Positions 14,201-27,868 of a DNA stretch of 64,000 nucleotides are shown here, in pieces. Numbering within the stretch: the first letter of the stretch is position 1; the number at the start of each line of letters is the position of its first letter. The DNA is taken from contig OY829654.1 of the NCBI GenBank assembly GCA_963691815.1, positions 9,820,298-9,884,297 on the forward strand. Direction: 5' to 3'. The translations under genes and the position numbers were made by a program. The stretch comes from Echiichthys vipera. Taxonomy: Eukaryota; Chordata; Actinopteri; Perciformes; Trachinidae. The notes beneath the pieces are model-generated. The model searched no databases and had not been told where the DNA came from. It saw nothing but the letters and a program-made list of their open reading frames with translations.

Positions 14201-14840
14201 GTACAGTATATTTTATGCTGTGTGAGGCCCAAGCCAACCAACTTATTACGACTATAACTATAAATGTTGAAGCAGAGATTTATTCAAAATATTTAAAAAA
14301 TAACATTTAGCAGAGGCCAAGCTTTACATTTGTAAACTTATTCCTTCTTGACAGCGCTACAGGAGCAAGCTTTTCCAAAATGAGTCTGGAGACCACAACA
14401 TGCTCTAATTGATATGACCTTTAATTGCTCATTCAGTGCAGAGGAAAGAAGAGGAAGACATCAAGCCAGTCCACAGTGGCTCGGGCTAAAGAGGCGCTGT
14501 GTAGATTGGCCTACACTCCCAGGCCCCGTGGACATAATTAAACCTGAATAACAAACACTTACACAAGTGCTCTAGTCTTCTGAACAGGATTCTGAAAACA
14601 TCCAGGACACCCGCTCACTGCTCTTTTAGCTGGTCCCTCAATCAGAGTGGATTTGTTCCCGTGTTGAGAATATAATTGGAGCCTGGACAATTATGGCTAA
14701 CATAAATTAGGTCCTCTTATCCATGGCCAAGATTTGGTTAGCTATTCTGTGGGTCTGCAGTTCATCTGAACTATTAAGGACATGTTGCTCATTCCTTAAA
14801 ACCACTGCGGTAGAAAAGTTTTAAAAAGCTAAGGAAATGG

Positions 14841-15195
14841 AAGATAACCTAGGGCTAGAGGATATGGCCCAAATTCCATCCTAATATAGGTAATTAAATA
14901 TCTCAATAACAACATAAATCACAATATAGCATGTCCTCTGGTATTTCAATAAATAAAAAAATGATTAAATAGTCTATATGAAATAAGCACATGGTAAAGC
15001 CTCCTCCTGTGTGAATTAAATATAAACTCAAAATATTTCACATTAAATTTTCTGAAAAAATTGAGTTAGTGTATGCTTGTTATTATCAATTTAGATGACG
15101 TCATTGTGTATCACGATATATGATTTAATCACAATATGATTCCCTTGAAAGACGACAAATTGTCCTATTACATTATTGCCCATTCCTAAGATAAC
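14841..15195. mobile_element. Degraded hAT-type MITE with intact 8-bp target-site duplication
   Basis: The 8-mer AAGATAAC occurs at 14841-14848 and again at 15188-15195, exactly flanking a 339-bp element. The left end reads TAGGGCTAGAGGATATGG and the reverse complement of the right end reads TAGGAATGGGCAATAATG, a diverged inverted repeat resembling the GGGCTGGGCGATAT terminus of a common teleost MITE. The interior holds CACGATATATGATTTAATCAC, also typical. An 8-bp duplication is the hallmark of hAT transposition. No coding capacity. Confidence 0.72.
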
Positions 15196-18100
15196 ATATT
15201 CCAAAAACAAATATTATGGTAATAAATTGGCGCTACTTCCCATATCTTGTTTATTTATGTTGTAGTAACAAGTATCAGAATGCACAAGAGAAGACTGAAT
15301 CTCTTAAATATAATAGATTAAAGATTCCCTCATCCAGATAAAATGAAAGAAAACGTCAAGGTTTCCCATGAATCCACTCTCTAAGTGTAGGCAAAGCACA
15401 AACTCTCTGCAGGCACAACAGATGTAGAAACTCTAAATAGAACATCTGCATTGTGCTCTTTAACATTTGCAAAAAGCAAATCTGCATTTTGCTCGACAGC
15501 AATCCACAGGGAGCAGGAAAGTGTCCACATACACTTTGTAATGAGAGCGTAAGCTGAACAACTGGACCTTTGCATGGAATTAGACATCATTAATTAATTT
15601 ACACTGAAGTCCACAAGCCTTTCCTTTGAGTGAGTTCTCAGCTTCAGGTTATCCGTGGGTTCAAGTCGTCCGCCAGGGACACGGCAGCAGTGTGTTTGTC
15701 TACTATGTATTCAGACTGCAAACTGCTGGTCACCAGATGATCCCCCTGGTGGGGCTCACTGCTGGCCTTTTGCAGACCTCCATCATCTCCACCTGCAGTC
15801 TGCCTACACCCGAGAGAGTATACACTAGAACAGCTATGAATGCAGGTGCTGGACGTCTAGACGACGGGCTCATTAGCTTTCCTGCCGCTCACCAGCTAGT
15901 GATTGCAGAGGCGTAAGCTGCCTTGCCTGGAGGGAGGGGACAGGTCCTGATTGAGAGCGTGCTTTATTACAGGGGCTTAGGTGGGGGCTTCAGGATTAAC
16001 ACATAAGTCTTCCACCTTCATGGGTGCGACTTGTAGTGCTATGTGCAGCTGGAGGGGGAGTGCACAGAAAGTGAAACAGATTTTCTAACTTTGCATTGAT
16101 AGACTGACCAGAGGCTTAACACACACGTCCTGGAGGTCTGGATGGATTTGTGTTACTTACAGCAGTCAACCTAAATCTCTAAAGGGCACTGTGAAGTTTT
16201 TTAAATGTTAATTTAAGTTAATTAGTTTTAATAACATTGGCTTTACTGTGTGAGCCTGTGTGTTTATGTGTCTAACATTTCCAGACATCGCTATGTGAAA
16301 GACCTCAGTGGCCTGTAATTGTTTCAGCTCTGTTTTTCACCGCAGGGGAGAGCCGGTCAAAAGAGTGGCAGCCTGTGCCCTTTCCTCTCACAGGTCTCAT
16401 TCAAGTGGGCAGACCTTAAGCCAAGCTGCCCTTCAAACTGACGCCTGAGTATGAGCTACAGGTGAGTTACATTGCCCCAGCTGTATGGTATGCCTTATGC
16501 AACAATTTGAGCATGTTGCTGAATTCATCAATCAGCCTTTATCTGGAAGCATATTTGACATATTGCTTTAGTTTGCATGTGCAGAGGACATTCCGCTACA
16601 GCATAAGTTATAGGGTACTTCAAAAGTCTAGGTTCATACATTTCAAAATTGAGACTTTATTTGGTTAAAAAAAAAAGGAAAAAGGATTTGAATTGCAAAA
16701 TCTGAGTCATTTGCATGCCTCGAAATTCAGTACATATATATGCACTTCTGATCTAACTTTCAGATTGCTTTCAAGCCTAATGTTTATAGTCAACAGAAGT
16801 TTGTACCTCTCTATAAATTACCACAACCACTTTCCTTCGATGATTAAGCGATAAGAAAAGAAAGTCAAAACAATAGAGTAACAAACAACTTTTCTATGCT
16901 GAGCTTTTTGCATAATTATGATGCCTGAGGGCCAACTGATTCACTGAAATCTCTTCTCTGTAGGGGGAGGGAAACCTAAAATAGCAGCTTCTGATTGTCA
17001 CACAATTGGCTTAGACTGCAGTGTGCAGCTGTGCTCTGAGCCTGTCTGTCTGTCATTTAACTGATTGCTGCACGGCTGCCAACCTATCAGGTGCATCATC
17101 ACTGGAATGTGAGCTGCTAAGCACGCCACAAAATTCATCGCCGACTCCTTCCAGAAACATAGGGTCAAAAACTGTGTACATATAGAGCACAGTGTGTTGC
17201 TGCATTAAACAGTTCTTCAAAATGTATTCCATTTTTGATTACCATAACACCACAGTGGCAGAGTTCAAAGCTTGGATTTTACAGCTGCAGATATGAACAG
17301 AGACAACCGCCACCCCACCCTTCCATATTAGAAGAGAGGAATACAAGGAGAAGGGGAGACACAGGAGAACACGCAGTGAATTCCAGGGCAGTCCTAGTTA
17401 ATTACTGGGGTACAAGTGTGATAAAACACCCATTCACCTCTGAGGGCTATTACTTCCTGCCAATGCCTTCGTCCCTAGTTATAGAGCTCATAAGAATATG
17501 CAGACGCATAACTCTTGGATACAACAACCTGATTTAAAGTACAGTTTATATACAAAGGTTATTGAAGGTTAATGCCCAATAAGGTGGCAGATTAGTCCAT
17601 AAGAGTTAGTGAGATTTGAGCACCCAGCTCTGTTTTCATTCACACACAATCATACATAACGAAAATCAATTAGCACAAAAAAATAGTAAGCGTTGAAAAG
17701 CTGCATTGATTATCGCCTTGAAAATAAATACCCCATCGCAATTTCAGGTAGTAATGGCTATGCAAAATACAGTATATAGAACAAAAGCAGGAAGAAACAA
17801 TAGCACCAAATAGCCCAAAATCTTCAGTAAGGTTTGAAAAGTGCAAACTTTATGTCAACTCTGTGTCATTCTTTAACAGTGCCGGTGTATGAAGGCATGG
17901 CATTATCACCAACTATTAATTAGCCTTGTCTGTGTATCTGATTACTGACATGCCTGAAGTGAGGGTGATAAAAATGCTGTGTGGTTTATCTGCTTCCTTC
18001 TCCATTCAAAAGAAGGTACAGATAAAACTTGTATCATGAGGTTCATGCATGGTGAATCATGTCCACAGTATTTCCTCTCTCTTCTGAAGTCAATAGGCCT

Positions 18101-19500
18101 GTAACGTGAGCACAGCACCAGGCTGTCCCTAGGCAGGCTGACTGAGCCTGCTAATGAAAACAGAGGAATGGAAGGGAGAGGAAAAGAAACAGAGTTCTGT
18201 GTGTCTGAACAAACACAGGAAATACCTTCAAGGTCACCGTCAGAGGAAAGAAGAGGAAGGGGGAGACACTGAAGAGATGAGTTGAGCGATGGGATTAGGA
18301 ATTTGGGCATAAAGAGAAAATAAAAACACTTTTCTTTTGTACTCTTTTGTTTTGGGTTGCTGCTGATGCTTTAGGCATTGCCGCCAATGATATGGAATTA
18401 CAATAGTTCCTAAATAATTCTTTATTTTTACAGTTCACTTATCTTCCTAAGTGCAAAGGATTACATGGGCTTTACAACAATAAAACAATACAACAAGAGA
18501 ATTAAAAAGAGGCAGGCACTGTATCCTAGTGGGCTTACACACAAATGGGCTTTGTTTCATTTTTACGACCGTCTTAACATTACTTTATCAATAACAAATC
18601 AGGCATTTTTTTTGAAAGCTCAGCACTCAAAGTAATAGGCAACAGAGGAATCCATGGAGCATGCTAAAAGTGTTGAAGTAAAATGGGCTGTGGCTGCACA
18701 GCCGTGTAACGGGGAAAGGAAATGGGAAGAGCCCTGTCATAAGGACGTCAGAAGCTGAACTCTTCCAGAAATGCCCAAGTGTGGACATACACTCAGGCGT
18801 GACGTTACAGCAAACCTATTATCTACTAGTCTGTCACTTTGGCTTTTCCACTACAAACTTGGGAGCAGATTCAATTTCAGCACGAGAGATGTCTGCTTCT
18901 CTGACCATCACGCAGGCACTCTCTCGCTCACCCTTCCAGAGTGGGTGTGTCCCCTCAGGGAGAAGATGGTGCTTTTTACAGCACTTCACCCAACCTTAAA
19001 AAAACACTTAGCACCATATCCAGAGCTGATTTTTTCCCCCCACAGTTTTTACAGGCGTCAGTGCTACCACTAATCAAAAAACTGTCCTGCAAACAGAATG
19101 TTCGCAGAGTATGCAACTGTCAAAAAAGATAGCTGTCCAAAATTGAAGCTTTTCAGGAGGGACGCAGTCATTCAGCTCTCAAGGATTTATGGTGAGGAGT
19201 GTGCGATATGGTTATGAGATGGCTGTGGTGTCGTGCATTCAAGATAACAATTCAAGTCTTAGTGAGCTTATCATTAAAATTCCATCCCAGATGTTGCAAA
19301 TGGAGGGAGGCAGAAGAAATGCCCAGGATCCAAGGACAGGAGACCTTATATTACAGACAGAGTGATGCTACCTCAAGCCCCTGCTTTTGATCTCTACATT
19401 TACCTGGGTCAGACCTGCTTACAAAATACACCAAGAAACGGACCTGTCAGCCATAAAAAGCAAACGTTTACGTGAAAGCTGACTGTCTGACTGTCTGTGT
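15196..19500. other. Unique non-coding DNA
   Basis: No gene is recognised. Near 15440-15495 two imperfect copies of a CATCTGCATTGTGCTC-like word lie about 38 bp apart, a small local duplication. The stretches 15600-15960, 16310-16450 and 18640-18770 are non-repetitive and of balanced composition, so conserved elements are possible. A10 runs such as the one at 16666-16675 are ordinary. Confidence 0.5.
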
Positions 19501-22500
19501 CTACCCTAGCCCTAAAACCCCTCCAACCATTTCCAAACAGACAACCATATGCCAATCAAAAAAGGAGGTTATGTTAAGAATCTTGTAGTTTTTCAGAGCG
19601 TGATACACCAATAAAACATATATGCTCACAAACACACTGACAAAGACGCTGAGAATACACATCCCTAACCTTAAGCAGTTATAAACACTACCTCTTGTAC
19701 ATCTTCCATGCGTATCATGTCGTTGATGCAAGAAATAGTCAGAGCAGGGATGGCAATCTCAACTGAATCCATGACGGTTAAAAGACACAACCCTTTCCAT
19801 CTCCGTCTCAGAGGCCCTTTGTTTCAAGGTGTTGTTGTTTCTAACCTCTTTCGTTCCGATAGCTCAACATTTCACTCGATCAGGCTTTTGTCAAGAGGGA
19901 CCTGTGTGTTCAGTATTAAACTCACAGAGGAGAATTAAGGAAAGGATGTTATACAGATCAAAACAGAGGACTCCTGGGCCTCTTACTCTCTTTAATCAAT
20001 AGGCAGGATAACACCAGCCAGCATCAAGAGGCAAATGAGGACATACACATAAATATAGACATTACAACTGTGTGACAGAATTTACTTAAGCCCCTTTTAC
20101 ATGCACTGCAAACCTGAAATAATCGAGACATCACCCGGTGGAGCTGTATGTGACAAAGCAAATGTCTGAATCAGTTGGATCGGACATCAAACAGTCAGTA
20201 ACCTCCCAGCTCCCTAGCACAAAGTATGTGTAATCTCCAGTTGAGCCTATGTGAAGGGAGCAGCTCATTGTGCGGAGAACTCACCAGGTGACTGCGCCAA
20301 AAATGGAGAGACGGCGAGATTCGGGAACGTCTTTCGTTAAGGGCCAGACAAATTCAAGGAATCGCAAGAGACTCAGTTGTTTAGGACCAAATTATGAACC
20401 AGCTCAGTAATCCACATCCTGCCTCCTTCACACTCTACCCAGGCACCACCCTTCGCCAGAACCAAAGTATTTCCAGTATGTAAAAAAACATCTGACACGG
20501 ACAATCTCCTGTTGTGTTTTACATGTGAAAGGGTAACTCTGCACTATGTCCGCACCTGATTCTCCTGACATTGTCCAGAGTTCATATGAGAAAACGGCTT
20601 TTCACTACATCTGTACTACTAAACTATGATTGACTGAGAACATACAGTATATGGTTGGTTAGTTGACAATATATCACATAATTACGCTAGGCTGTGTACT
20701 GTATGAATGCATAAACAGATCAATGCCACTAAGCTTGCATGCCTAATACACAGCCAAGCCTTATTTGAAATGGTCGCCACAGTTTGCATTCAACTTGCAT
20801 TTGTATCGATGTATGTGTGCCTTTAGTTTCAAAGGTAGCCACTTTAGGTTATGCAAGTGTCCCTCCAGACTATGCACAGTCATACCCTGACTCAATAAAA
20901 GTCTGTTTCTGGGGTTTTCAGCTGGTGTGGCCAATTAGTGTGAAATTTGGTGACAGGACTGTGGAGGAGCTCGGACAGTTTTATGTGTAATTATTGATCT
21001 AAGTTTACTTGCCTGCTTGGCTACATGTGGGGAGAGGACGAAGTACAGGGTTGTTCTCATGCAGCGGCTAATTAATAGTGACATAATCTGATACTATAGC
21101 TTAAAGTTGTTGAGGATTCCTGATCCCCCCGCTAGTGTGTGGACTTAAGAGTGCTGCTCGTTGCACCGTAATTGCAAAGCTTTGGCTTGGTGTCACAATT
21201 AGAGTGGAAACCAGCCTTATTATATCCACTGTTTTAATCTCTGCCAGGCCCTATTTACCTCTGCTCTAGTTTTGGTTTCTTTTCTGTTCCAATCTGTACA
21301 GAATACAGACAGTAATCCCTGTGTCTGCAGGTTTTTAATAGGGGCTCATGCGAGGCCATGCATCGGCATACGGTCTGGATTTCCCTGGGACAGGTGCAAT
21401 AATTATAGTGACAAGACAATAAATATGGAGAGCGATATCTAGTAAAAGAAGATTTGCGGTTAAACATCAATGTCAGGCATCATATTGCAGGGAGCATGTA
21501 GCAGTTAAATGACTTATAAACAGTGTCCAAGTTTATTGAAATATGCTGTATTTGCAGATGATCACACTGTGATTTTTACAGTAGTTTCTAGAGGGAGCTG
21601 TTACCCTTTTTCCACAGGCCTCACTCTAGTCCACACATTATGTTGGTCTGAATGTCAACCCACTTCTTGATTTGATTATTTTATGGGCCAGAGGAGGACA
21701 CAGGTGGAACTGCGGCGCAAAGTCATTTGTAGAGCAGCTTGAAAGAACCTCCTCCAGTGTCTTATTAAGACTGTGTGGGTCAGACAAAGAAACACTGTGG
21801 GAAAAGCACACAACGCATGCTGAAATGGCATCTGACTTCAGTTCACGATTCTGCGCCGCATCTCTGAAGAAATGCTAACCAGCAGCTTTCCTTTTTTCGA
21901 CCTCTCTCTGGGATTACTTCTAACCAGTCACTCTCTGAAGGCTCTTCTACAGTGCTTCAGCCAGAAAGACACATAATATTTATCAGAAGAACAGAGGAGC
22001 TGCACAGAAAAAAGGAGAGAGACAATTTAAGTGGTGTCTTTGATAAAGCAGTGTTTTTGAAGCACAGCCCGTTTAGCTTCAACAGGACAAGAGGAAATAA
22101 GGATGGGAAAGTGTGTCTCGCGACGGTGCTCCACATCAATACAAGCCGCAGATACCTGGATGCCTCCCAAACAGAGGAGAGACTCTAAAACCGACCCTCC
22201 TCCCTTTAAACTTACGCTCTTTGATCTTCTCCCTCTTGAATATAAAGACTGTTACTGCGCGCACCACAGAGAGTTCAAGCACCCCACAACCTCCATCACA
22301 CTCACCCACCTCAATATCCACACTATGTGCTTCTTCACTCTTAGAAAACTTTAGAAAAAGGGCAGGGAACTTTTTCCTTTGCGCTAGATAGTCGTCTCTA
22401 CTTATACTGCAAGACAGAAGGTGGCTGTGTTGTTGTGAGCTGGCAAATTAGTAGGTCAGCGGTTTGATAGCACCTTTTACCAGCCAAATGATCACTTTTC

Positions 22501-24416
22501 TGCCAGTTTATCTACCTCCATTTCTCTGTATTGATCTAACTTTTTGTCTTGGTCTATCAAAGAGAGAGGCAACATGGTTTGTTTGTTTTTAACATGATTT
22601 ATTTGGCCTCAGTCAATTAACAGGGCTGCAGTAGTATCAGCTGAGGGCTAAATGAGACCCAGGGTACCAGTGAGATGCAGTATGAGCATTCACTGACAAA
22701 TTCAATCTCCTCTCCTCTCCATTGTTTTTATACCCATTTTAAATCTCTCCTTTCATTTTGTTGCCCTTATTACACAAGAACTTGCAATCATTCAGATTTG
22801 AAAGTTAGGTGCTTGAAAATGTTCTTTCTTTTCTGTATATCTACATTAAGAGTATTTGTCAGGACTGTGACTTGAAGCGTGTTAGATTTCTACTGAACCC
22901 TTTTTTATGCCTGCTGATGTTCTATTTCAACTAAATTTCCGTAGTGTTGTTGCAAACAAAACAGAAGCACAAATGCTGATGTGTAACTATCTGATAAAAT
23001 GGCTAATGTATAAGTACTTATGCCGTTTATACATCATAACTTACTGGGTGGTACCTAGTTTGACGTGAATCATTGAGAGAATAAAAGTCTTGAGGTTTTT
23101 TCAGATGCAGTAAAGTGGATGGTACTCAAAAACGAGGAGAATACAGTGACAATATACAGTATATCCATATGTGATATATTTTAAGTCCTTGTAAAAAAAG
23201 TGTCCCTGACAAGTGGTTGAAGATGATGGATGATGATGATGTTGATGATGAAGGTAAAAATAGTGTGGGAGCCATTTGAATAAAAGGAGAAAACAAAATT
23301 ATCAAACTAGTATGGTTCTTTCTAGCAGCATTTTACATTTGTTCTGAAAGTGTCAGTTCATTGTCTCCTCTGTCACCATATTACAGGATCACTTAAACAC
23401 CCTGTGACATGTTTATATGTGTTTGTGTGTATCTGTTTCAAGACAAAATAGTTTGTTATGCTGATTTTAAGCTGTGCACAACAATTGCTACCCTAAGTTA
23501 ATGCACTGGAGTTTCCTTCCTTCCTTCTTCAAATCCTTCAGATTTGCAGGTAGTTTGACGAAGGTTTTTGGCTTGTCTTTCATGGATAGTTTGCTTCTAT
23601 TAAATGTTCAGCAGCAGAAAAGACGATTCTTGGCAGCGCTGTGTCGTCTAACCACCAATATAAAGTAGACACAGTGGAGTGGTTTCACCGGTCTCAGCCA
23701 ACTGGAGGTGGGCGACAGTTAGGGCTCTCCCGTCCCGTGAGAACAGAAACTGTTAACACAGCAATGGCTCCAGCATTGCTGAGTGGCACTAACAGGGGGA
23801 GGGGTTGTGTAGTGAGAGGACTCACCTCTCTCTACCCTCCAGTTTCCCCCATCGAGCAAAAAAGCTTTCTCTTGTCTCTTGGTCTGGTGTAATGTGCGTC
23901 AGGATCTCTGGAATTCAATTACTGTTCGCTTTTAGCCGCGCCTGTAATCTTCCTGTTCCAGTCATATGCTCTGGGTGCCAGCCAGTTTCACACACTTTTC
24001 CCAAAATGATTTTCTTTTATGACCAGCTAGTGAGAGCAAAAACTGCATGCAGTTATGGAGCCGATCTGGATCCATTCATCCCACCATTTTGCCTAAACCT
24101 AATTACGTTACATTTGGGAGAATGTCACTATAAACTGTGGGGGTATAACAGTGTAGTCTCTAATGAGTGTTCAATTAAACAGAGAGCACCCACAAGGGAA
24201 ACCAGGCCCGAAAAAGCCAATTGAATGCTTTCCAATTGACACAGTCTCATCCTGAAGTCACACTGAAGTCTTCAGTCAACAACCCATGTTTGTATCCAAA
24301 GACTCAGCGATCTAAAAAAACAACTGAAGAACAAGTATTGCTCACACATAAATGAACAGTTTGGGAAATAATGCTTACTCACTTTCCTGCCTAGAGTTAG
24401 ATGAAAAGTCTGATTA
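19501..24416. other. Unique non-coding DNA
   Basis: No gene is recognised. Overlapping open frames of 60-92 codons at 21950-22390 on both strands lack any family signature. A degenerate (GAT)n run lies at 23222-23250. The segments 20840-21000, 21060-21220 and 24010-24240 are non-repetitive with scattered AATTA words (GGCTAATTAATAG, CTAATTACGTTAC) and are plausible regulatory candidates, unproven. Confidence 0.5.
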
Positions 24417-24437
24417 CTGACCACTGACCACTGACCA
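24417..24437 (-). promoter_or_regulatory. Three tandem nuclear-receptor-like half-sites
   Basis: CTGACCA is repeated three times without interruption. On the minus strand this reads as three TGGTCA words spaced by one base, the DR1 arrangement bound by RXR, COUP-TF and HNF4-type receptors. It may equally be a micro-duplication of a 7-mer with no function. Confidence 0.3.
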
Positions 24438-26504
24438 TTTTCACGTCTGCACTGTAAATATTTAGCTACCATCAGCACTGCCCTACAAAGCCTGAAGTAA
24501 CTATGAAATCACTAATAACATGATTTCTGTACAGTTTTGGGACTGAAAGTATGGAGGTTAGGATTGATTTGGATAAAAAAAATTAAATGGCAAACCATAA
24601 ATCGTCATCAATGTAAACTTAATTTTGACCCTGGGTCTCACTTCTCAGTTCCTTAAAAGGTTCCTAGTCCCTCCGGAACGCTCCTGTGGGTGATAAGGGG
24701 CTTTAGAGACCAAATACACCCCCTTTTGCCCTTGTGCCTACATATAGATTATGCACCGTTTAACTATCAAAAGTCGAGATGGACACGCCCTAAATGCAGT
24801 TGTGCCACACCCTTTAGACTATGTGCTATAGATTGTTTAAATAGGGCCTGTGAGTAGAATCGATCCTCTCAACACTCAAGAAAATTAATGAGAGCAATTC
24901 CAAAAAAGGCTATTCTTTTAAAACAACCTCGTTTCTGTGTGAAAAAAAATGTTTTGTTGTCGCTCAGAAGCAAAGGCGGACACAGCGTGATGATGTAATA
25001 ATGCCAGAAAACAACATAGGGAGACGGTGAAGGCTGCAGATGTTTGACATCAGATACCATTACTGGTATGTTGTAACAGTCAACTTTGTTTTTTTTAACC
25101 ATGTCATGATCTTCTCCTGACCTCAGGTAAAAAAGGTAAAATGAACCATTTTTCTCGCAGTCATTTGGGGGCACTCACAAACAATGCTGCTCTGACGATA
25201 GGGCCGTCAGATCAGAAAACAATCTTATTTTTGAAAGTCAGTGACAAATTACATATTTAGTCATTAAGGTTGGAGGAAAACTTGCAGGGTGAATTGCCGC
25301 TTCGAATAATTGAGTGACATGAGAAGAGGGAGGGTCTGTGGGCATTGTCATCACCTCTGACAAACATGCGGTTGTGTTTAATTATCAAGTGTTTACTCTC
25401 CTGCCCCGCACGTCAATCTCATGGACCCCCAAAAATCTGACACACACTGTGGCCCCACGCTATTAACTAGAGTCAACAGAGCAATGATCTGTGTCTGGTG
25501 TTCCTGTCTTGTGATAGGTGAGGATCTGCACCCCCACCCCTCCGCTCCACCTGTCTCTCCTGTCTGCCGGAGTTAATTTATCTGGGTGATAAGCAGGTGG
25601 ACGAGGGGAGGAGAGGCCCTCAGACTGAGCTGCACTGTCAGACCTGGCAGACTGAGTGACAATGCTAATAGCCCGGTCCCATTAACCTCACCACACGCTT
25701 CACCTTTATCTACCACACAAAAGACTGTTTGTTTGCTTGTTGGATGATAATATTTACCTCGTGATTTGGCGGTCCCAGACATGACAAATATATTTGTGCA
25801 TTTTGAGAAGGCACTGTGATTCACGTAAAGAGGGGTAGCCGCTGAAAGGAGACAGTGCTCTCTAAAGCTCCCGTCTTGTGATAACGGGTAATGTCCTTAG
25901 CCTAATCTGTAACTTTAAAATGAAAGAATATTCTTGTTTCCTCTTCCTACTTTTAAATGAACAAAGTCCTTGCCTCCCATTATTCCACCATGCTCTTGGC
26001 TTACCACTATACCACCCAGTTCAGCCTCATAAAACACAATGTATCTGTGCGCTGCATTAGTGCATTTAGGCAGTTTATTCTTATCTTGGGGCCACGGTCC
26101 TATTATAAAGAAGTTTGGTGTTTGTATGCGGACGAGTCCTGTGGTGAGCTCAGTGCTCCGGTGGCACGCACACAAGACTGAGAGATAATTGGAGAGTTAC
26201 TGATCCTGCAAGGCATTTGGGTGCCAGACGTTAGCATCAATGCTTTTCGCTGTATTGTGCTGCGCAATCACAAAAATGATATTGGGGGGACAGCAGGTGA
26301 TCCATAAAAACTATGTTTTAAAGCCTTGTTAATTATTCCTTCAGAAGTCTAATGAACAATGGGGATAAAACCTTGTGCAGGGCAAATCTATTTGTGGGAG
26401 AGGAGGAGCAAACTCTCTTTCAGATACAGTGCTTCAGAGCCTTTACCCCATCTCATCTGTCAACATGGGTCTATTATTATTAAGCTCTCTCTCACACACA
26501 CTCA

Positions 26505-26505
<1 letters not shown>
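24438..26505. other. Non-coding DNA with a tentative transposon fragment
   Basis: About 24690-24850 (words GCATGC-poor CACCGTTTAACTATCAAAAGTCG, GCCCTAAATGCAGTTG, TTTAAATAGGGCC) resembles part of a teleost DNA transposon I have seen ending in AAATAGGGCC; neither end is demonstrable, so this is low confidence. The rest is unique. The segment 25200-25330 is non-repetitive and contains ACATATTTAGTCATTAAGG and CGAATAATTGAGTG, a possible regulatory element. No gene is recognised. Confidence 0.4.
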
Positions 26506-26547
<42 letters not shown>

Positions 26548-26573
26548 ACGCACACGCACACGCACACACACAC
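26506..26573. repeat. CA microsatellite with an embedded CACACG hexamer array
   Basis: A (CA)n run of about 30 bp passes into about five copies of the period-6 unit CACACG (roughly 26537-26567) and back to CA. The order suggests that a CA-to-CG substitution was duplicated by slippage. Confidence 0.95.
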
Positions 26574-27868
26574 GCTTTGATCATGTCTCTGATATTAGCT
26601 GGACCAATATTTAATCGTCATGTACACTTACAGGGATATGGTGCTTGGATGGCAATATGTGTTCAAAATGGTGTATTCCATGCATAATGAAGCAGATGCC
26701 GAAGATTATATAGTTTGGCACAGAACTTGAATATGCATAGATTATCTTCTATTTGATTTGGCAGCTGGTGTCTCCGTGCGGATGTATATAGTACATCACT
26801 TCCGAAAATGGGGACCTCCGCATTCTTGAATTTCGTTTCAGTGTAGTTTATCATATTTCCTTGTGTGGAACAGACATTGTATTCTGTCTTTGGCTGGAGA
26901 GGGCTTAATACACGGCAGGCCTGCCAGCTCTTTCGCTCCGTAAGAGATATGAGAAGAAGGAGATTAGCTCAGCTACCCATCCATGACCTTGATATTACGA
27001 TGAAGACGGATAAGAGCTTTCTTCCTCCACCTGCTCAAAGCCTGCAAGGCTGTTTAAACAGCAGGCCAGGCAGTCATCATCCATTTAAAACAAATGTCTT
27101 CTACCAGGGTTTAATTTTTCAGCCATTCTATTCAGCATCCCAAGTCAATTAATGATGTCAGAATAAAACAAATGCGTGCCGTGTACTGGAGCCTCCAGAG
27201 AGATGATTATATGGAGCTGAGGAGTTTAGGATAGTGGCAGCACAGCGGTATGCTTTTTAAGTCTTTTTGATTAAAACTTAATTTCAACATTGTTAAACTG
27301 CCTCTAAAAGCTTCACATAATAGGAGCCAACTAAATAATGTTCCAGTGTTTACGAAATTCTTTTACTATTTACCCTCTCTGTGACAAACAAATTGTTAAT
27401 TCCATGCTAACAATGTAATGAGATTACTAGAATATGCTTTATAGAAAGCACATTATCTGAACCCAGAAAGAAAGACCTTAAAGCGACTGTTTGAAATAAT
27501 GAGCAGGGCAGAAGTGATCCGCACTTCATCCTCACCTAACAAAGAGATTAAAAATGCAATGTGGAGCTCAAGCACCTCGCAATCGCTGACTGTACTAAAA
27601 AAGGGTGGTTAAGTTGCTGTTTCCCTAAGCAGGCACAAACTTTATCTTTTCTTCTAAGACCACATCCAAACTGAGATGATGTATCTTTATTGCATGTTTC
27701 TAGGATTCATTCCAATTTTCAGTAACAATACACAATATTCTGAAGTAGCACATTTTGTTCTTAATGAGAAATCCAATGACAATTGATAATGAATGGTAAA
27801 ATGTTAATTTTTCATTCTTTTCTTTTTTAAGTAAATAAAAAAAGGCTTTGTTCTGCTATCGGAAGCAC
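26574..27868. other. Unique non-coding DNA, conserved-element candidate
   Basis: No gene is recognised. About 26865-27290 is non-repetitive, of balanced composition, and contains GTCAATTAATGATG, GATTAAAACTTAATTTC and a short CTGTTTAAACAG palindrome. It is a reasonable candidate enhancer block, by inference only. Confidence 0.45.

Larger units (their letters stand above)
11579..14840. other. Unique non-coding DNA with a possible MITE fragment and a C-rich tract
   Basis: About 11819-11910 begins CTAGGGATGCAACAGTTC and continues with GTTTATATTACGGTTATA and GGCACGGTTTTC, words resembling a diverged teleost DNA-transposon family; only one end is visible, so this is tentative. A C-rich tract lies at 13568-13604. 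The stretch 14380-14760 is non-repetitive, has many TAATT/ATTAA words (ATAATTAAACC, GGACAATTATGG) and is one of the better conserved-element candidates of the window. No gene is recognised. Confidence 0.5.

Noticed and set aside
21952..22391. Several overlapping 60-92 codon frames
   Set aside because: Open on both strands in different frames, mostly non-ATG starts, no recognisable motif.
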